Source: Brotaphodocola catenula (GTDB lineage Bacteria; Bacillota; Clostridia; Lachnospirales; Lachnospiraceae). Taken from it: a DNA stretch of 41,291 bases. A program made the position numbers and the translations under genes. Below are positions 1 through 8,705 of this stretch, piece by piece. The stretch covers positions 1 to 41,291 of the forward strand of contig JAJEPU010000029.1 of the NCBI GenBank assembly GCA_020686985.1, written 5' to 3'. A model generated the notes under the pieces. The model was not told the origin of the DNA. It searched no databases and saw only the letters and a list, made by a program, of their open reading frames with translations. Each line of letters opens with the position of its first letter. The stretch's first letter is position 1.

Positions 1-54
1 TCAAATGCTATGATAAAGGCTTTAAAACAACTGGCTTGCCAGCGCGTCTACCAT

Positions 55-702
55 TTATAAAGTTGTAAACTGGTGTAATGTTTTATCAATGTATCCAATT
101 TTTTTTTCGTGATATGCTACTGGCAATAAAATCTGATAATTCTGCCCAATTCGGCTCTCATTTATATGTCTACTTGGCACATACTTAAAAAATATATCTG
201 TTCTCATAATATAGATACCCGGACAAAATACAACATTTTTACTGAATAATAAATCTTCAAAAAAATTATCTTTTTCAGGTTTAATTCTTTGTAAACGCTT
301 TATAACATTTCCACTCTCATCTACATAATCAGCCCAAGACATTGCCAATGGAATATCTGGATGTTGTTCCATGTATTTCACCTTTTCGCTAATATTGTTT
401 CGATACAATTCGTCATCTGAATCTGGCCAAATAAAGTATTTTCCTTGAATATATGGAAAGCCCAAATTCATAGCCTTTGCTTGTCCACCATTCTCCTGCT
501 TTAAATACACAAAACGAATGTTTCTTTCTTCAAATTTCTCCTTATACTTATAGACAATATTTTCAGTTCTATCAGTTGAGCCATCATTAATAAAAATCAC
601 TTCATAATTTTCATAATCCTGTTCCAAAATTGAGATAAAAAATGCATCTAAATATTTTTCAGAATTATATGACGGAGTAATAATACTCACTAACGGTTCC
701 AC
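55..702 (-). CDS. Glycosyltransferase family 2, last visible gene of the polysaccharide operon
   Basis: Probable cytoplasmic GT-A fold glycosyltransferase of 215 residues that adds one sugar to a lipid-linked polysaccharide repeat unit. The N-terminus has the GT2 signature SIITPSYNSEKYL, followed by the nucleotide-binding FINDGSTD and the metal-binding DSDD motif. I chose a GTG start at 702 because GGAGGT lies 7 bases upstream and because this places the gene after the stop of the upstream polymerase gene. A longer reading from 735 would overlap that gene and has no ribosome site. It is short for a GT2, but both catalytic aspartate motifs are present. Donor and acceptor cannot be told. Family assignment is sure; the specific role is inferred from the operon. 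Confidence 0.88.
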   Translation of the reverse strand: MEPLVSIITPSYNSEKYLDAFFISILEQDYENYEVIFINDGSTDRTENIVYKYKEKFEERNIRFVYLKQENGGQAKAMNLGFPYIQGKYFIWPDSDDELYRNNISEKVKYMEQHPDIPLAMSWADYVDESGNVIKRLQRIKPEKDNFFEDLLFSKNVVFCPGIYIMRTDIFFKYVPSRHINESRIGQNYQILLPVAYHEKKIGYIDKTLHQFTTL

Positions 703-722
703 TTTAACACCTCCACTCAAAT

Positions 723-1991
723 CTAAAACTTCCATTTAATAGTTCTTTTACTGACCATATAAGAAGAATCCGCTACTTTTATATTTGAAACCAACAGGAT
801 AATAATAATCAAAACAATTAGCTGGCATGGATAATATAATGTATTTCCAGTAAAACTATAAACTCCAAACAAAATAATCCAATAAATCAAAAGTATATTC
901 CAAAAAACAGGCTTTTCTTTAACTGCAGATATTGTCTTAAACAGCATCAAGATAATAAGTAATGTCATTAATAGAAAACCAACGATTCCAGTTTCTGCCA
1001 AAAGCTGAATGTATACATTGTGTGCCTGATAATTCCAACGTTCTCCATAATATCGAAATCCTCGATAAAAGGCATAATCATTAAACGATAAAAATCCTTT
1101 TCCAAACAATGGGTTTTGCCGAAACATTTCCATTGCATAATTCCAAAACACTTCTCTACCGGAAAGTACGTCTCCTTCACTATTCACAATGCGATTGATG
1201 ATTAAAGACGCACCAGGAACCAGTACATATGCACCTATAATAAATATAGTAATTCCTAAACCAACACCTGCCAATTTTATAAATTTATTGTTTTTGGAAA
1301 AAAGTATAACATAAATTAGCAAAACTGCTATTGGTATAATAAAAAGCGTCCTTTTTCCCGTCATCATTAGCGCTACCATTACAATAAGACTCTGAATAAT
1401 ATATTTATGTGATTTATGACAGATATATTCTGCAAAAATCATCCCTAGTCCTAAATTGCAGATAAATGCCGCATATGCCTTTTCAAAAGCGAGACCTGCG
1501 ATTGCTCCGCCTGATGTAAGCGCACGCATAGTTTCATCTCCGAATGACGCAAATCCAAACAATCTATGAAAAATATCCGGCGATGCCGCTTCTAAAAACA
1601 TAGAAAAAATAAATATCCAAAATAAAGCCCTGAAGATTTTCAATAAATAGCGATAAAATATTTCTGAAAACCTAAAAAGGACAATACTTATGCCCGAAAT
1701 AAAGTATATACTATAATCTATAGATCCATCAGAACTAGAAAACCAAATGCAACCGACAAGTAGAATTGAAACAAATGCAACATATAGACCTATAAACTTA
1801 TTCATTTTTACTGTATAATCTTTTTTTGAAACGAACAACACAAAACACAAAACGATTATGAAGAGCGATAGGTGTTTTGTGTACATCATCAACTTGTTAT
1901 TGGTAGAAAAAATAACCAGATTAATAAGTAAAGCAATTATTATTTCTAATGTTTTAGTACCAGTTAAATTAGAATGACCTTCCATCTTCAT
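723..1991 (-). CDS. O-antigen ligase/polymerase-like membrane protein (Wzy type)
   Basis: Integral membrane protein of 422 residues with about ten hydrophobic segments and one large loop at residues 260-330. The loop carries features of the O-antigen ligase/Wzy_C family, including SGREVFWNYAMEMF, the short motif GKGF, AHNVYIQLLAETG and a following membrane helix. Such proteins polymerise or ligate undecaprenyl-linked repeat units on the outer face of the membrane. It sits among glycosyltransferases and is the only polymerase candidate in the window, so it is probably the polymerase of this polysaccharide. The ATG at 1991 has GAGAGGG about 7 bases upstream and overlaps the end of the preceding gene by 23 bases, which suggests translational coupling. 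Sequence alone cannot separate polymerase from ligase activity. Confidence 0.85.
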   Translation of the reverse strand: MKMEGHSNLTGTKTLEIIIALLINLVIFSTNNKLMMYTKHLSLFIIVLCFVLFVSKKDYTVKMNKFIGLYVAFVSILLVGCIWFSSSDGSIDYSIYFISGISIVLFRFSEIFYRYLLKIFRALFWIFIFSMFLEAASPDIFHRLFGFASFGDETMRALTSGGAIAGLAFEKAYAAFICNLGLGMIFAEYICHKSHKYIIQSLIVMVALMMTGKRTLFIIPIAVLLIYVILFSKNNKFIKLAGVGLGITIFIIGAYVLVPGASLIINRIVNSEGDVLSGREVFWNYAMEMFRQNPLFGKGFLSFNDYAFYRGFRYYGERWNYQAHNVYIQLLAETGIVGFLLMTLLIILMLFKTISAVKEKPVFWNILLIYWIILFGVYSFTGNTLYYPCQLIVLIIIILLVSNIKVADSSYMVSKRTIKWKF

Positions 1992-3075
1992 TCAAAACCC
2001 TCTCAAAATACTGCTTTGTTTTTATATATTGTTTTCTGATCTGATCATCGGCAAAATTAAAATCTCTACTAACATTTAATCTACAATCCTCTAATGTTTT
2101 CACCTTACATTCATCTAACCCTGTTAAACATAACAAAGATTCGACTCTATCATTAGGCTTAAAATCTTTTTGTAATGCTTCCACATAAAAATCTTTATGA
2201 AAAATAACAGAGAAGGCTGTTCCATGGAATGAATTAGTCACAACATAGTCAGCATATTTTATATATCCCAAAAACTCTTCTACTGATGCCGAATACACTC
2301 CTTTTATATCCGGAGTTTTCATTTGATCTACTACATCAAAATTCAACGCCACAATTTTTCTGCCCGTTAATTTAGATAATTTTCTTGCAAAGTCAAAAAT
2401 CAAATTCGATGTATTCAATTTGTAAATTAATATATAATTCTTAAGTTTAGGTTTCTTTGCAAGTTTTTCCCATTCTTCTGCGGTCAATAAAAAGACTGGA
2501 TCCACAGATAATTCCGAATCTTTTCCGGTTAGTTTTTTTACAATCTGTTGTCCTGCATTTTCACGGATAGATAATTCAGAAAAAGTTGATAGCAAACTTT
2601 TATAATCATTTACATAGCTGTCTGGAATCTCCTTCATACCAAACGAAGCAGCATAGGAAAGTTTGTTATCACAATTTTTTACAAATTGTAAAAAATATGT
2701 TTTATCGAAATCTGTACATGCAAAATTGAAAACCTGATCGCTTCCTGTTATAAACTTATCGTAGCGAAGATTCGCCTTATCTATATTAAACTTATCATAA
2801 ACTTCTGTACTTATTCGGACATTTTGATTCAAAAATCTGTAAAATTCTCTTTTTTTCTTATATGTGTTTTTAAAATTCAACATTCCTCTAATAATCTGTT
2901 TTACAGACTTGTCCTTTATTGTGAATGTTTTATAAAAATTTTCCATATGTTCACATCGATAATCTATAACCTCTGCATCATAGTTAGAAACATTTAAAAA
3001 TTTCTGTAATGCATATGTTTGCAAAACTGCCCCATAATTAATTGCTCTGTGAAACGTAATAATTCCTATTCTCAT
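1969..3075 (-). CDS. Polysaccharide pyruvyl transferase family protein
   Basis: Protein of 368 residues in the polysaccharide pyruvyl transferase family (PF04230), which moves pyruvate from phosphoenolpyruvate onto a sugar as a ketal and so gives the polymer negative charge. Visible family marks are the N-terminal IGIITFHRAINYGAVLQTYA, the ITGSDQVFN segment near residue 110, YAASFG, and the C-terminal VTNSFHGTAFS segment with its conserved histidine. I placed the start at ATG 3075 because AGAGGG lies 6 bases upstream; the longer reading from 3096 has no ribosome site and would run into the upstream gene. It lies 17 bases after a GT2 gene and overlaps the polymerase gene. Some relatives act on other substrates, so pyruvylation is the expected role rather than a shown one. 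Confidence 0.88.
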   Translation of the reverse strand: MRIGIITFHRAINYGAVLQTYALQKFLNVSNYDAEVIDYRCEHMENFYKTFTIKDKSVKQIIRGMLNFKNTYKKKREFYRFLNQNVRISTEVYDKFNIDKANLRYDKFITGSDQVFNFACTDFDKTYFLQFVKNCDNKLSYAASFGMKEIPDSYVNDYKSLLSTFSELSIRENAGQQIVKKLTGKDSELSVDPVFLLTAEEWEKLAKKPKLKNYILIYKLNTSNLIFDFARKLSKLTGRKIVALNFDVVDQMKTPDIKGVYSASVEEFLGYIKYADYVVTNSFHGTAFSVIFHKDFYVEALQKDFKPNDRVESLLCLTGLDECKVKTLEDCRLNVSRDFNFADDQIRKQYIKTKQYFERVLNEDGRSF

Positions 3076-3092
3076 AAATATCCCTCTATAAA

Positions 3093-4085
3093 TCAATTTA
3101 TTTTAGATAGTATCTCAAAAACTCGTATCAATTTCCATTTAAGCGAATAATATACAACAATATTTTTCAAATTTGTCGGCTGATATAAGTCAATAACACT
3201 CATTATCTCCTGATCATTCAAAAGTATTCTATAAAAGTCTTTAGCATTTCTCGTTTTAGAAATCTTATTTATATTGAATCTCAAGGTAAAAAAAGTCCGA
3301 TTAATTATTCTTCGTTTCAAATTATAGTCTTTCAAAACATCTCCAAACAGTATGCAAACTTCATTATATAAATTTACAATTTTTTTTAAGACGGATACAT
3401 CAATTCGATGCGTAAACGAAGTGTCATTAACACGGTATAAATATACAGCTTCAGTGCAAAAGGCTATTTTTTTAGCATGTGTCATAAACATCAGCTTAAA
3501 TAACAAATCTTCAGAATAAACATCTCGTTCGGAAAAAAATTGTATACCCTCATTTTCAATTATATCTCTTTTGAAAATGCTATCCCATACCGCAATACAT
3601 CCAGAGTATCCATCTTTCTCTTCGTAAGAAATCATATCAGCCATTGCAGCCTTAATTTCTTTGCAGCCAATTAAAACTTTATCATTTAGTGGATGTTCCT
3701 TTATGATCTTTCCATCATGCATATCAACTATTCTACAAGAAACCATATCTGCATTTGTTTCAATCGCTCTTTGATACAGTTTTTCAAGCATATTCTCCTT
3801 ATACTGATCATCCGAATCTAAGAATGCAATATATTCACCTGTAGATTTTTTTATACCAAAATTTCTTTCTAAACCTTGCCCCACATTTTTATTAGTATAT
3901 AATTGAATCCTATTATCTCTTTTTTTATATTTTTCACATATCAGAAAAGAATTATCTGTTGAACCATCATCGATTAATAATAGTTCAATATCTCGCAACG
4001 TTTGATTCAATACGGACTCAATACATTGCTCCAGATAAAGTTCCGCATTATATATTGGTACAATTACACTAATTTTTGGTCTCAT
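3093..4085 (-). CDS. Glycosyltransferase family 2
   Basis: GT-A fold glycosyltransferase of 330 residues. The N-terminal catalytic domain (about residues 1-220) begins KISVIVPIYNAELYLEQC and holds LLLIDDGSTDNS and the FLDSDDQY metal-binding motif. The C-terminal 100 residues are basic and helical, as in GT2 enzymes of capsule and teichoic-acid type clusters. It probably adds one sugar of the repeat unit on the cytoplasmic face of the membrane. It lies between a PF05704 protein and the pyruvyl transferase in the same transcription unit. Its codon use is AT-rich like its neighbours and unlike the metabolic genes beyond 9 kb. The substrate cannot be predicted. Confidence 0.9.
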   Translation of the reverse strand: MRPKISVIVPIYNAELYLEQCIESVLNQTLRDIELLLIDDGSTDNSFLICEKYKKRDNRIQLYTNKNVGQGLERNFGIKKSTGEYIAFLDSDDQYKENMLEKLYQRAIETNADMVSCRIVDMHDGKIIKEHPLNDKVLIGCKEIKAAMADMISYEEKDGYSGCIAVWDSIFKRDIIENEGIQFFSERDVYSEDLLFKLMFMTHAKKIAFCTEAVYLYRVNDTSFTHRIDVSVLKKIVNLYNEVCILFGDVLKDYNLKRRIINRTFFTLRFNINKISKTRNAKDFYRILLNDQEIMSVIDLYQPTNLKNIVVYYSLKWKLIRVFEILSKIN

Positions 4086-4168
4086 TCATCATTCCTCATA
4101 AACCATCAAAAATTCCAATCTCTTTAAATACAATCGTTTTTTGTTAAATTGTTCTTAGTATCAAATAA

Positions 4169-5110
4169 TTATTTTGTATTTTTTATTTTACTTGATGCAA
4201 TTAAATAATCATAGAAGTTATATCCATGATTGATATTAGCATCCAATTTATATGTCAGCCTATGAATACCTGTAATCTTTTTAATCCAATTCCATTTCTC
4301 TTCTGAATAATCATCAGATAAAACCTTAACAAGATACTCGCTATAATCACTGTTCATATAGGGAATTGCTTTCTCAACTTCCGGATTACTCTTCACCACC
4401 AATGTTATAATCAAATTTGGTAGCAGATACTCAATTACATGTTCGTTTTTGAGCCAATATGAGAAAGCAACATTTCTTATTTCTCGAATAGTCTTATTTC
4501 CCTTTTTTGCATGTAGGAACCAAGCTGGATACAGCACAGGATTGTCAATCAACAACAATGAATTACGCACAGCGAAAAAATCACTGTTTAGGATCGTATC
4601 TGGAAGTGGTTCTGTAAGGTACACAGTTGAATCGATCCACGTTCCACCATAATGCTCCAGTAATGCGAACTCTATTAGATTCGCATATCTCGCTATCGGA
4701 ATCTGCCCAGTATCCTTTTTCTTTTCAATGTAATCTGGCAATCTAATGTAATCTGCAAGATTTTGATCGTTCAGCAAGATGATTTTTTGATTGGAATGTT
4801 TACATACAGATTCATAGCACTTCTGAACAATGATCGGTGCCTGTTCAATACCTTTGTTCCAATAAATCCAGATCGGATTCTCTACATCATTTTGGGGAAA
4901 GCTAAGTCCATAAACATCTGTGTCTTTATACTTTAAATATGGTTTTATCTTGGAAGAAGCATGTTCCTTCCACAATACCTTCCGCACCTCATAATCCTTG
5001 ACAAGATGCAATTTGATAAACATAAATGCCCCTCGTTTGACGGCATTCACAATTCCATATCTTTGAATAAATCCTTTCATGCCAATATTTTGATAGTAGT
5101 CATTCAGCAT
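4169..5110 (-). CDS. Capsular polysaccharide synthesis protein (PF05704 family), divergent copy
   Basis: Protein of 313 residues of the capsular polysaccharide synthesis family PF05704, related to DXD-containing sugar transferases. Family marks are IWIYWNKGIEQAPIIVQKCY near residue 80 and LLEHYGGTWIDSTVYL near residue 155. It is a tandem paralogue of the gene just upstream; both share NSDYSEYLV and a TGIH..LTYKL tail. The usual (S/T)DL(L/M)R acidic patch before the GGTW motif reads ANLIEF here, so an aspartate and an arginine present in the sister copy are missing. The ribosome site GGGAG is 14 bases from the ATG, which is long, so the start is less certain. It may have altered specificity or act as a partner subunit. 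Confidence 0.82.
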   Translation of the reverse strand: MLNDYYQNIGMKGFIQRYGIVNAVKRGAFMFIKLHLVKDYEVRKVLWKEHASSKIKPYLKYKDTDVYGLSFPQNDVENPIWIYWNKGIEQAPIIVQKCYESVCKHSNQKIILLNDQNLADYIRLPDYIEKKKDTGQIPIARYANLIEFALLEHYGGTWIDSTVYLTEPLPDTILNSDFFAVRNSLLLIDNPVLYPAWFLHAKKGNKTIREIRNVAFSYWLKNEHVIEYLLPNLIITLVVKSNPEVEKAIPYMNSDYSEYLVKVLSDDYSEEKWNWIKKITGIHRLTYKLDANINHGYNFYDYLIASSKIKNTK

Positions 5111-5160
5111 AATAATTTAATTGTCTCCCTTTATCTTGCAGAAACTACTATTCAAAAGGC

Positions 5161-6015
5161 TCATAGATTCCGCACCAGATAATGGTAAACTGTTTCCTCC
5201 TTATCAATTGATGGTTCTAATTTATAGGTTAGTTTATGTATCCCGGTAAGCCGCTTAATCCAATTAAATTTTTCCTCTGTAAATTTATCTCCTAATACTC
5301 TAACCAGATATTCGCTGTAGTCACTATTCAAATAAGGCATCATTTTCTCAACCTCTGGTGATGACCTCATTATTTGTGTAATTACAATATTTGAAAACAG
5401 ATATTCTGGTACATGATTATTTCGTTTCCAGTAGGCAAATAGAACATTACGAATCTCACAAATCGTTCTATTATGTTGCTTGGCGTGGATGAACCAGACC
5501 GGATACAATACGGGATTATCAATTTCGCCGAGTGAATTGTGAAACACAAAAAAATCACTATTTAATATTTCCTGTGGAATTTCATCTGTTAGCAGTATTG
5601 TTGCATCCATCCATGTCCCACCATAATGCTCCAATAATGCTACACGCATCAAATCTGTATAAATCGCTAATGGAAGGACTCCGCTTTTTAATTTCTCATT
5701 CAGATAATCCGGCATATTTATATAGTTCTGCACATTGTTTTCTGTAAGCAAAACAACTTGTCTGCCGGCATATTTTTTTACAGATTGATAGCAAGTCCTT
5801 ACTATCTCAGGTGCCTTCTCCAACCCTGTATTCCAGAATAACCAAATGGGTTCATCTACTTTGGTTTCTGGGAACGTCAGCTTTTCAGGAGCGATATCTC
5901 TGAACTTCAGATATTTTTTACAAACCGCTGTGCCACCCCCCGATTGCCAAAGCAGTTTTCTCAGCTCATAATCTTTGACAATATGAAGTGGGTTACGAAG
6001 AAACTTGTTCCGCAT
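5161..6015 (-). CDS. Capsular polysaccharide synthesis protein (PF05704 family)
   Basis: Probable sugar transferase of 284 residues. It contains PIWLFWNTGLEKAPEIV near residue 60, then LPLAIYTDLMRVALLEHYGG and TWMDATILL near residue 130. The TDLMR aspartate/arginine pair and the GGTWMDAT segment fit the DXD-type sugar transferase core, so this copy looks catalytically complete. The ATG at 6015 has GGAG 6 bases upstream and overlaps the end of the preceding GT4 gene by 23 bases, a sign of translational coupling. It is a paralogue of the next gene downstream, probably through local duplication. The transferred sugar is unknown. Confidence 0.85.
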   Translation of the reverse strand: MRNKFLRNPLHIVKDYELRKLLWQSGGGTAVCKKYLKFRDIAPEKLTFPETKVDEPIWLFWNTGLEKAPEIVRTCYQSVKKYAGRQVVLLTENNVQNYINMPDYLNEKLKSGVLPLAIYTDLMRVALLEHYGGTWMDATILLTDEIPQEILNSDFFVFHNSLGEIDNPVLYPVWFIHAKQHNRTICEIRNVLFAYWKRNNHVPEYLFSNIVITQIMRSSPEVEKMMPYLNSDYSEYLVRVLGDKFTEEKFNWIKRLTGIHKLTYKLEPSIDKEETVYHYLVRNL

Positions 6016-7219
6016 TCTTTTCTCCTCGATAAATTTTCATCAGTTTTATATAGTAGCTCTCTGTCGTTTCATAATTCACCTGACTACAATTCTTTGTATA
6101 TCTTTCCAATACATCTTGCGTTTGAAGAACTTTCTTTATCGCCTTCATTAGTTCTTCCACATTTCCTGCTTCAAACAGTTCTCCGGTTTTACCAGGCTCA
6201 ATTAATTCAGGGATACCTCCCATTTTAGATCCAACAACAGGCGTACCCAAAAGTACCGACTCCATAACAGAGTACGGGCAGTTTTCATACCATTCAGACG
6301 GGCAGACACTGATTGCTGCCTCAGCAATAATGCGATAAAGTTCTTCTCCAGTCTTAAATCCCAGATACTTCACATTTGGAATATCCTTCATTTTATCAGC
6401 CGACGGACCATAGCCAATAAACACAAATTCGGTATTGGGCATCTTTTTGGCTACTTCAAGCAAAGTATCCGTTCCTTTGTCTCGCGAAAGATGGCCAAAC
6501 TCTAATACATAACCCTTTTTTTGAATGTTATCCAAGTGCGGCATCTCTTTTTTGAAATTATGCAACCCGATGGTTTTATCACGGAATCTTTTCTGCGTGT
6601 CTAGTTTTGATTTAAGAAAAAAGCTACAGCAAATATAGGCATCTACATATGAGTATGCTTTGCTATATTTCCACATATATCCATCCAACGTTCCAAGGAG
6701 ACTTTTTGCTCTGGAATTTTTCAAACATTTAGTTTGAAGGCAGTGAATATAATGACCATCCAGGCATCGTTCACATGGCTTCATGTTCACATCGAACATT
6801 CCATGGCTGGGGCAAACAAGCTGATAATCATGTGTCGTGTAAACAATCTTACATTCTTTCCTTGTTTCTTTACGCCATTTGTTAGTTTCCAGAATAATAG
6901 AAGGGGTCAGATGATACTGTATATTGTTGAGATGCACTACATCCGGCTGAAAGTCATCTAAAACTGCACGAATTTTTTTGCGTGCTTCTCTTGAATAGAT
7001 AATGCGAAAAGGTGCATTTAAATTTGCCTTTATTCCTTGAGAAAAATCCATATTCGTTACATATGAACCGATTCGATTTCCTACTGTATTTTTTTCATTT
7101 TCAAGACCAAAGTACTGGACTTCATGCCCATGTTCTTCTAACATTTTTCCCACATCGAATGTATACGTTTCCGCTCCACCCTTGGGAAATATAAATTTAT
7201 TTACAAGTAAAATCCGCAT
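5993..7219 (-). CDS. Glycosyltransferase family 4
   Basis: GT-B fold retaining glycosyltransferase of 408 residues. The N-terminal acceptor domain begins MRILLVNKFIFPKGGAETY. It carries a cysteine cluster (CERCLDGHYIHCLQTKC, about residues 150-170) seen in a subgroup of bacterial GT4 enzymes, where it may bind metal. The C-terminal donor domain has FGHLSRDKGTDTLLE, VFIGYGP, and the E-x7-E type region SEWYENCPYSVMESVLLGTP. It uses a nucleotide sugar in the cytoplasm to extend the lipid-linked glycan. The ATG at 7219 follows an AGGAAG/TTAGGA purine stretch. Directly upstream lie 311 bases holding the remnant of a related GT4. The acceptor is unknown. Confidence 0.92.
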   Translation of the reverse strand: MRILLVNKFIFPKGGAETYTFDVGKMLEEHGHEVQYFGLENEKNTVGNRIGSYVTNMDFSQGIKANLNAPFRIIYSREARKKIRAVLDDFQPDVVHLNNIQYHLTPSIILETNKWRKETRKECKIVYTTHDYQLVCPSHGMFDVNMKPCERCLDGHYIHCLQTKCLKNSRAKSLLGTLDGYMWKYSKAYSYVDAYICCSFFLKSKLDTQKRFRDKTIGLHNFKKEMPHLDNIQKKGYVLEFGHLSRDKGTDTLLEVAKKMPNTEFVFIGYGPSADKMKDIPNVKYLGFKTGEELYRIIAEAAISVCPSEWYENCPYSVMESVLLGTPVVGSKMGGIPELIEPGKTGELFEAGNVEELMKAIKKVLQTQDVLERYTKNCSQVNYETTESYYIKLMKIYRGEKNAEQVSS

Positions 7220-7329
7220 ATCCTAACTTCCTTACTTCCTTTTTCGTACTGTGATTTTATTAATTTCACTACCTCTGTTCAGATGAAGCACTTCCAATGT
7301 ATTGTTCATAAACCAGAGTGCTCCATACA

Positions 7330-7495
7330 AACGCAGGTAGTGATACTGAAAGTTCTTATGATAAAATCATCTGCTGTTGCTGAACCTGGGTAGCGAGATA
7401 AAAACCGCTCTCGCAGCTCCACCCATCTCTTAAAAAGTGCCGTAAATACGCCATTTTTCCGGCGTTTTCACTATGTACATCTCACTACCTGCGTT
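7330..7495. repeat. Inverted repeat pair in the intercistronic gap
   Basis: Fourteen-base arms AACGCAGGTAGTGA (7330-7343) and its exact reverse complement (7482-7495) bracket 138 bases. A diverged third copy, TTCACTACCTCTGTTC, starts at about 7265. The right arm lies inside the GT4 remnant, where it encodes the NAGSE motif, so the left arm could be a rearranged fragment of glycosyltransferase sequence. It could equally be the scar of a small mobile element. No transposase is present. Confidence 0.5.
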
Positions 7496-7531
7496 CGGTT
7501 AGAGGAGATTATTAATCATCAATACCCGCAT
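7466..7531 (-). pseudogene. Remnant of a GT4 glycosyltransferase (5' end with in-frame stop)
   Basis: Reading minus strand from 7531, an ATG overlaps the TAA of the upstream GT4 gene (TAATG). It opens MRVLMINNLL, then a TAA stop, then PNAGSEMYIV. This aligns residue by residue with the start of the intact GT4 at 7219 (MRILLVNKFIFPKGGAETYTF), including the P-x-x-G-x-E-x-Y nucleotide-sugar domain motif. The rest of the gene is gone: between here and 7220 no frame gives a GT4 domain. The same gap (7220-7530) holds a 14-base inverted repeat (7330-7343 and 7482-7495) and a short hairpin around 7448-7476, but no complete gene. The start and homology are seen directly; the idea that a whole GT4 once stood here is inference. 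Confidence 0.6.
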
Positions 7532-8664
7532 TACTTTTCTCCCCTATATAACTTCAATGTTTCTTCCACAACCATATCCCAGTCGTATTTCTTACAGATA
7601 AAATCCGCTGCCTGTGCTTTTAATATCATCACCTTTTCCGGATGATCACATGCCTCTTGCAGGCAAGCACACAGATCATTCACATCTGATTTCTTAAAAA
7701 TCAACGCTTTATCTTGCACCACTTCTGCGCACTCCGGAATATCGGATACCAGACAGCAGTTTCCGTAGCTCATTGCCTCCAACAGACTTAACGGCATTCC
7801 CTCTAAATCAGATGGCAGGGTATAAATATAAGCATTGCTGTACAATTCCTCCAACATCTGACCCTGGACAAAACCGGTAAAGAGGATTCGATCATCTTCT
7901 TTTGCCAGTTCTCTCAATTCATTCGTAAAAGAATCGGTATCGCTCGAACCACCGGCAATCACCAGTTTCTTGTCTGTCTCAACCTGCTTAAACGCTTCAA
8001 TCAGATAGCGAAGTCCCTTTTCTGGAACAAGCCGTCCCAAAAACAAAATATAGGAATCTTTGGTAAGACCAAATTTTTTCGTAATCAATTCCGCTTTCTG
8101 AATCTCCGGTCGGCTCACACCATTCGGGATAAAGTGGGTGGATCGTCCATAGGTATTTTTAAAATAATCCTCTACTCCTTTACTTAAAACGATGATCTCA
8201 TCTGCATATTTCACGGCATTTTTTTCACCCTGCCGAATATATTTTGAACCAAAACCGGATTTCCACTTTTCTCTCTGCCAATCAATTCCATGAATCGTGA
8301 CAATCACTCTTTTTCCAAACATCTTAGGAAGCCATGAAAAAAAAGCCGGTCCTTCTGCATGGATATGTACCACATCGTATTTTCCAAAAGCGCTACAAAG
8401 AGCTGCAAAAAATGAAGAACTAACTGCTGCTAAACCCTTCATCTCAATTGTCGGAACAGACTTTTGACGAATTCCTTCATATTCTATTTTTATGCTTCTG
8501 TCATACTCTGCACCGCTCACATGATGCCCCGACCTGTTGTAACAGGTCACTTGATACCCCATCTGTGCCATTCTCGTACAGAGTTCTTTTACGACAATCT
8601 CAATGCCGCCTTCTCTGGTCAGCCTTTTATGACCAAACATAGCAATTGCAAATCTTTTTTTCAT
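7531..8664 (-). CDS. Glycosyltransferase family 4
   Basis: GT-B fold glycosyltransferase of 377 residues. The N-terminal domain has MFGHKRLTREGGIEIVVKEL, VTCYNRSGHH and VHIHAEGPAFFSWLPKM, a pattern typical of GT4 rhamnosyl/glucosyl-type enzymes in polysaccharide clusters. The C-terminal donor domain has LFLGRLVPEKGLRYLIEAF, VIAGGSSDTD and the E-x7-E region PSDLEGMPLSLLEAMSYGN. I chose ATG 8664 over the in-frame GTG at 8676 because GGAG lies 6 bases before it. It starts 41 bases after the LoaP-like gene, so it is the first structural gene of the operon. Base composition is closer to the rest of the genome than that of the genes below 7.2 kb. Confidence 0.92.
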   Translation of the reverse strand: MKKRFAIAMFGHKRLTREGGIEIVVKELCTRMAQMGYQVTCYNRSGHHVSGAEYDRSIKIEYEGIRQKSVPTIEMKGLAAVSSSFFAALCSAFGKYDVVHIHAEGPAFFSWLPKMFGKRVIVTIHGIDWQREKWKSGFGSKYIRQGEKNAVKYADEIIVLSKGVEDYFKNTYGRSTHFIPNGVSRPEIQKAELITKKFGLTKDSYILFLGRLVPEKGLRYLIEAFKQVETDKKLVIAGGSSDTDSFTNELRELAKEDDRILFTGFVQGQMLEELYSNAYIYTLPSDLEGMPLSLLEAMSYGNCCLVSDIPECAEVVQDKALIFKKSDVNDLCACLQEACDHPEKVMILKAQAADFICKKYDWDMVVEETLKLYRGEK

Positions 8665-8705
8665 AATTTTCTCCACTTTTTGCCTCTTTGCATCAACTTC
8701 AATTT

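Noticed and set aside
1-60. Plus-strand open frame entering the window (ends VYHL-stop at 60) overlapping the end of the GT2 gene
   Set aside because: Only 19 residues are visible and I cannot link them to a family; a transposase or other gene tail is possible but unsupported.
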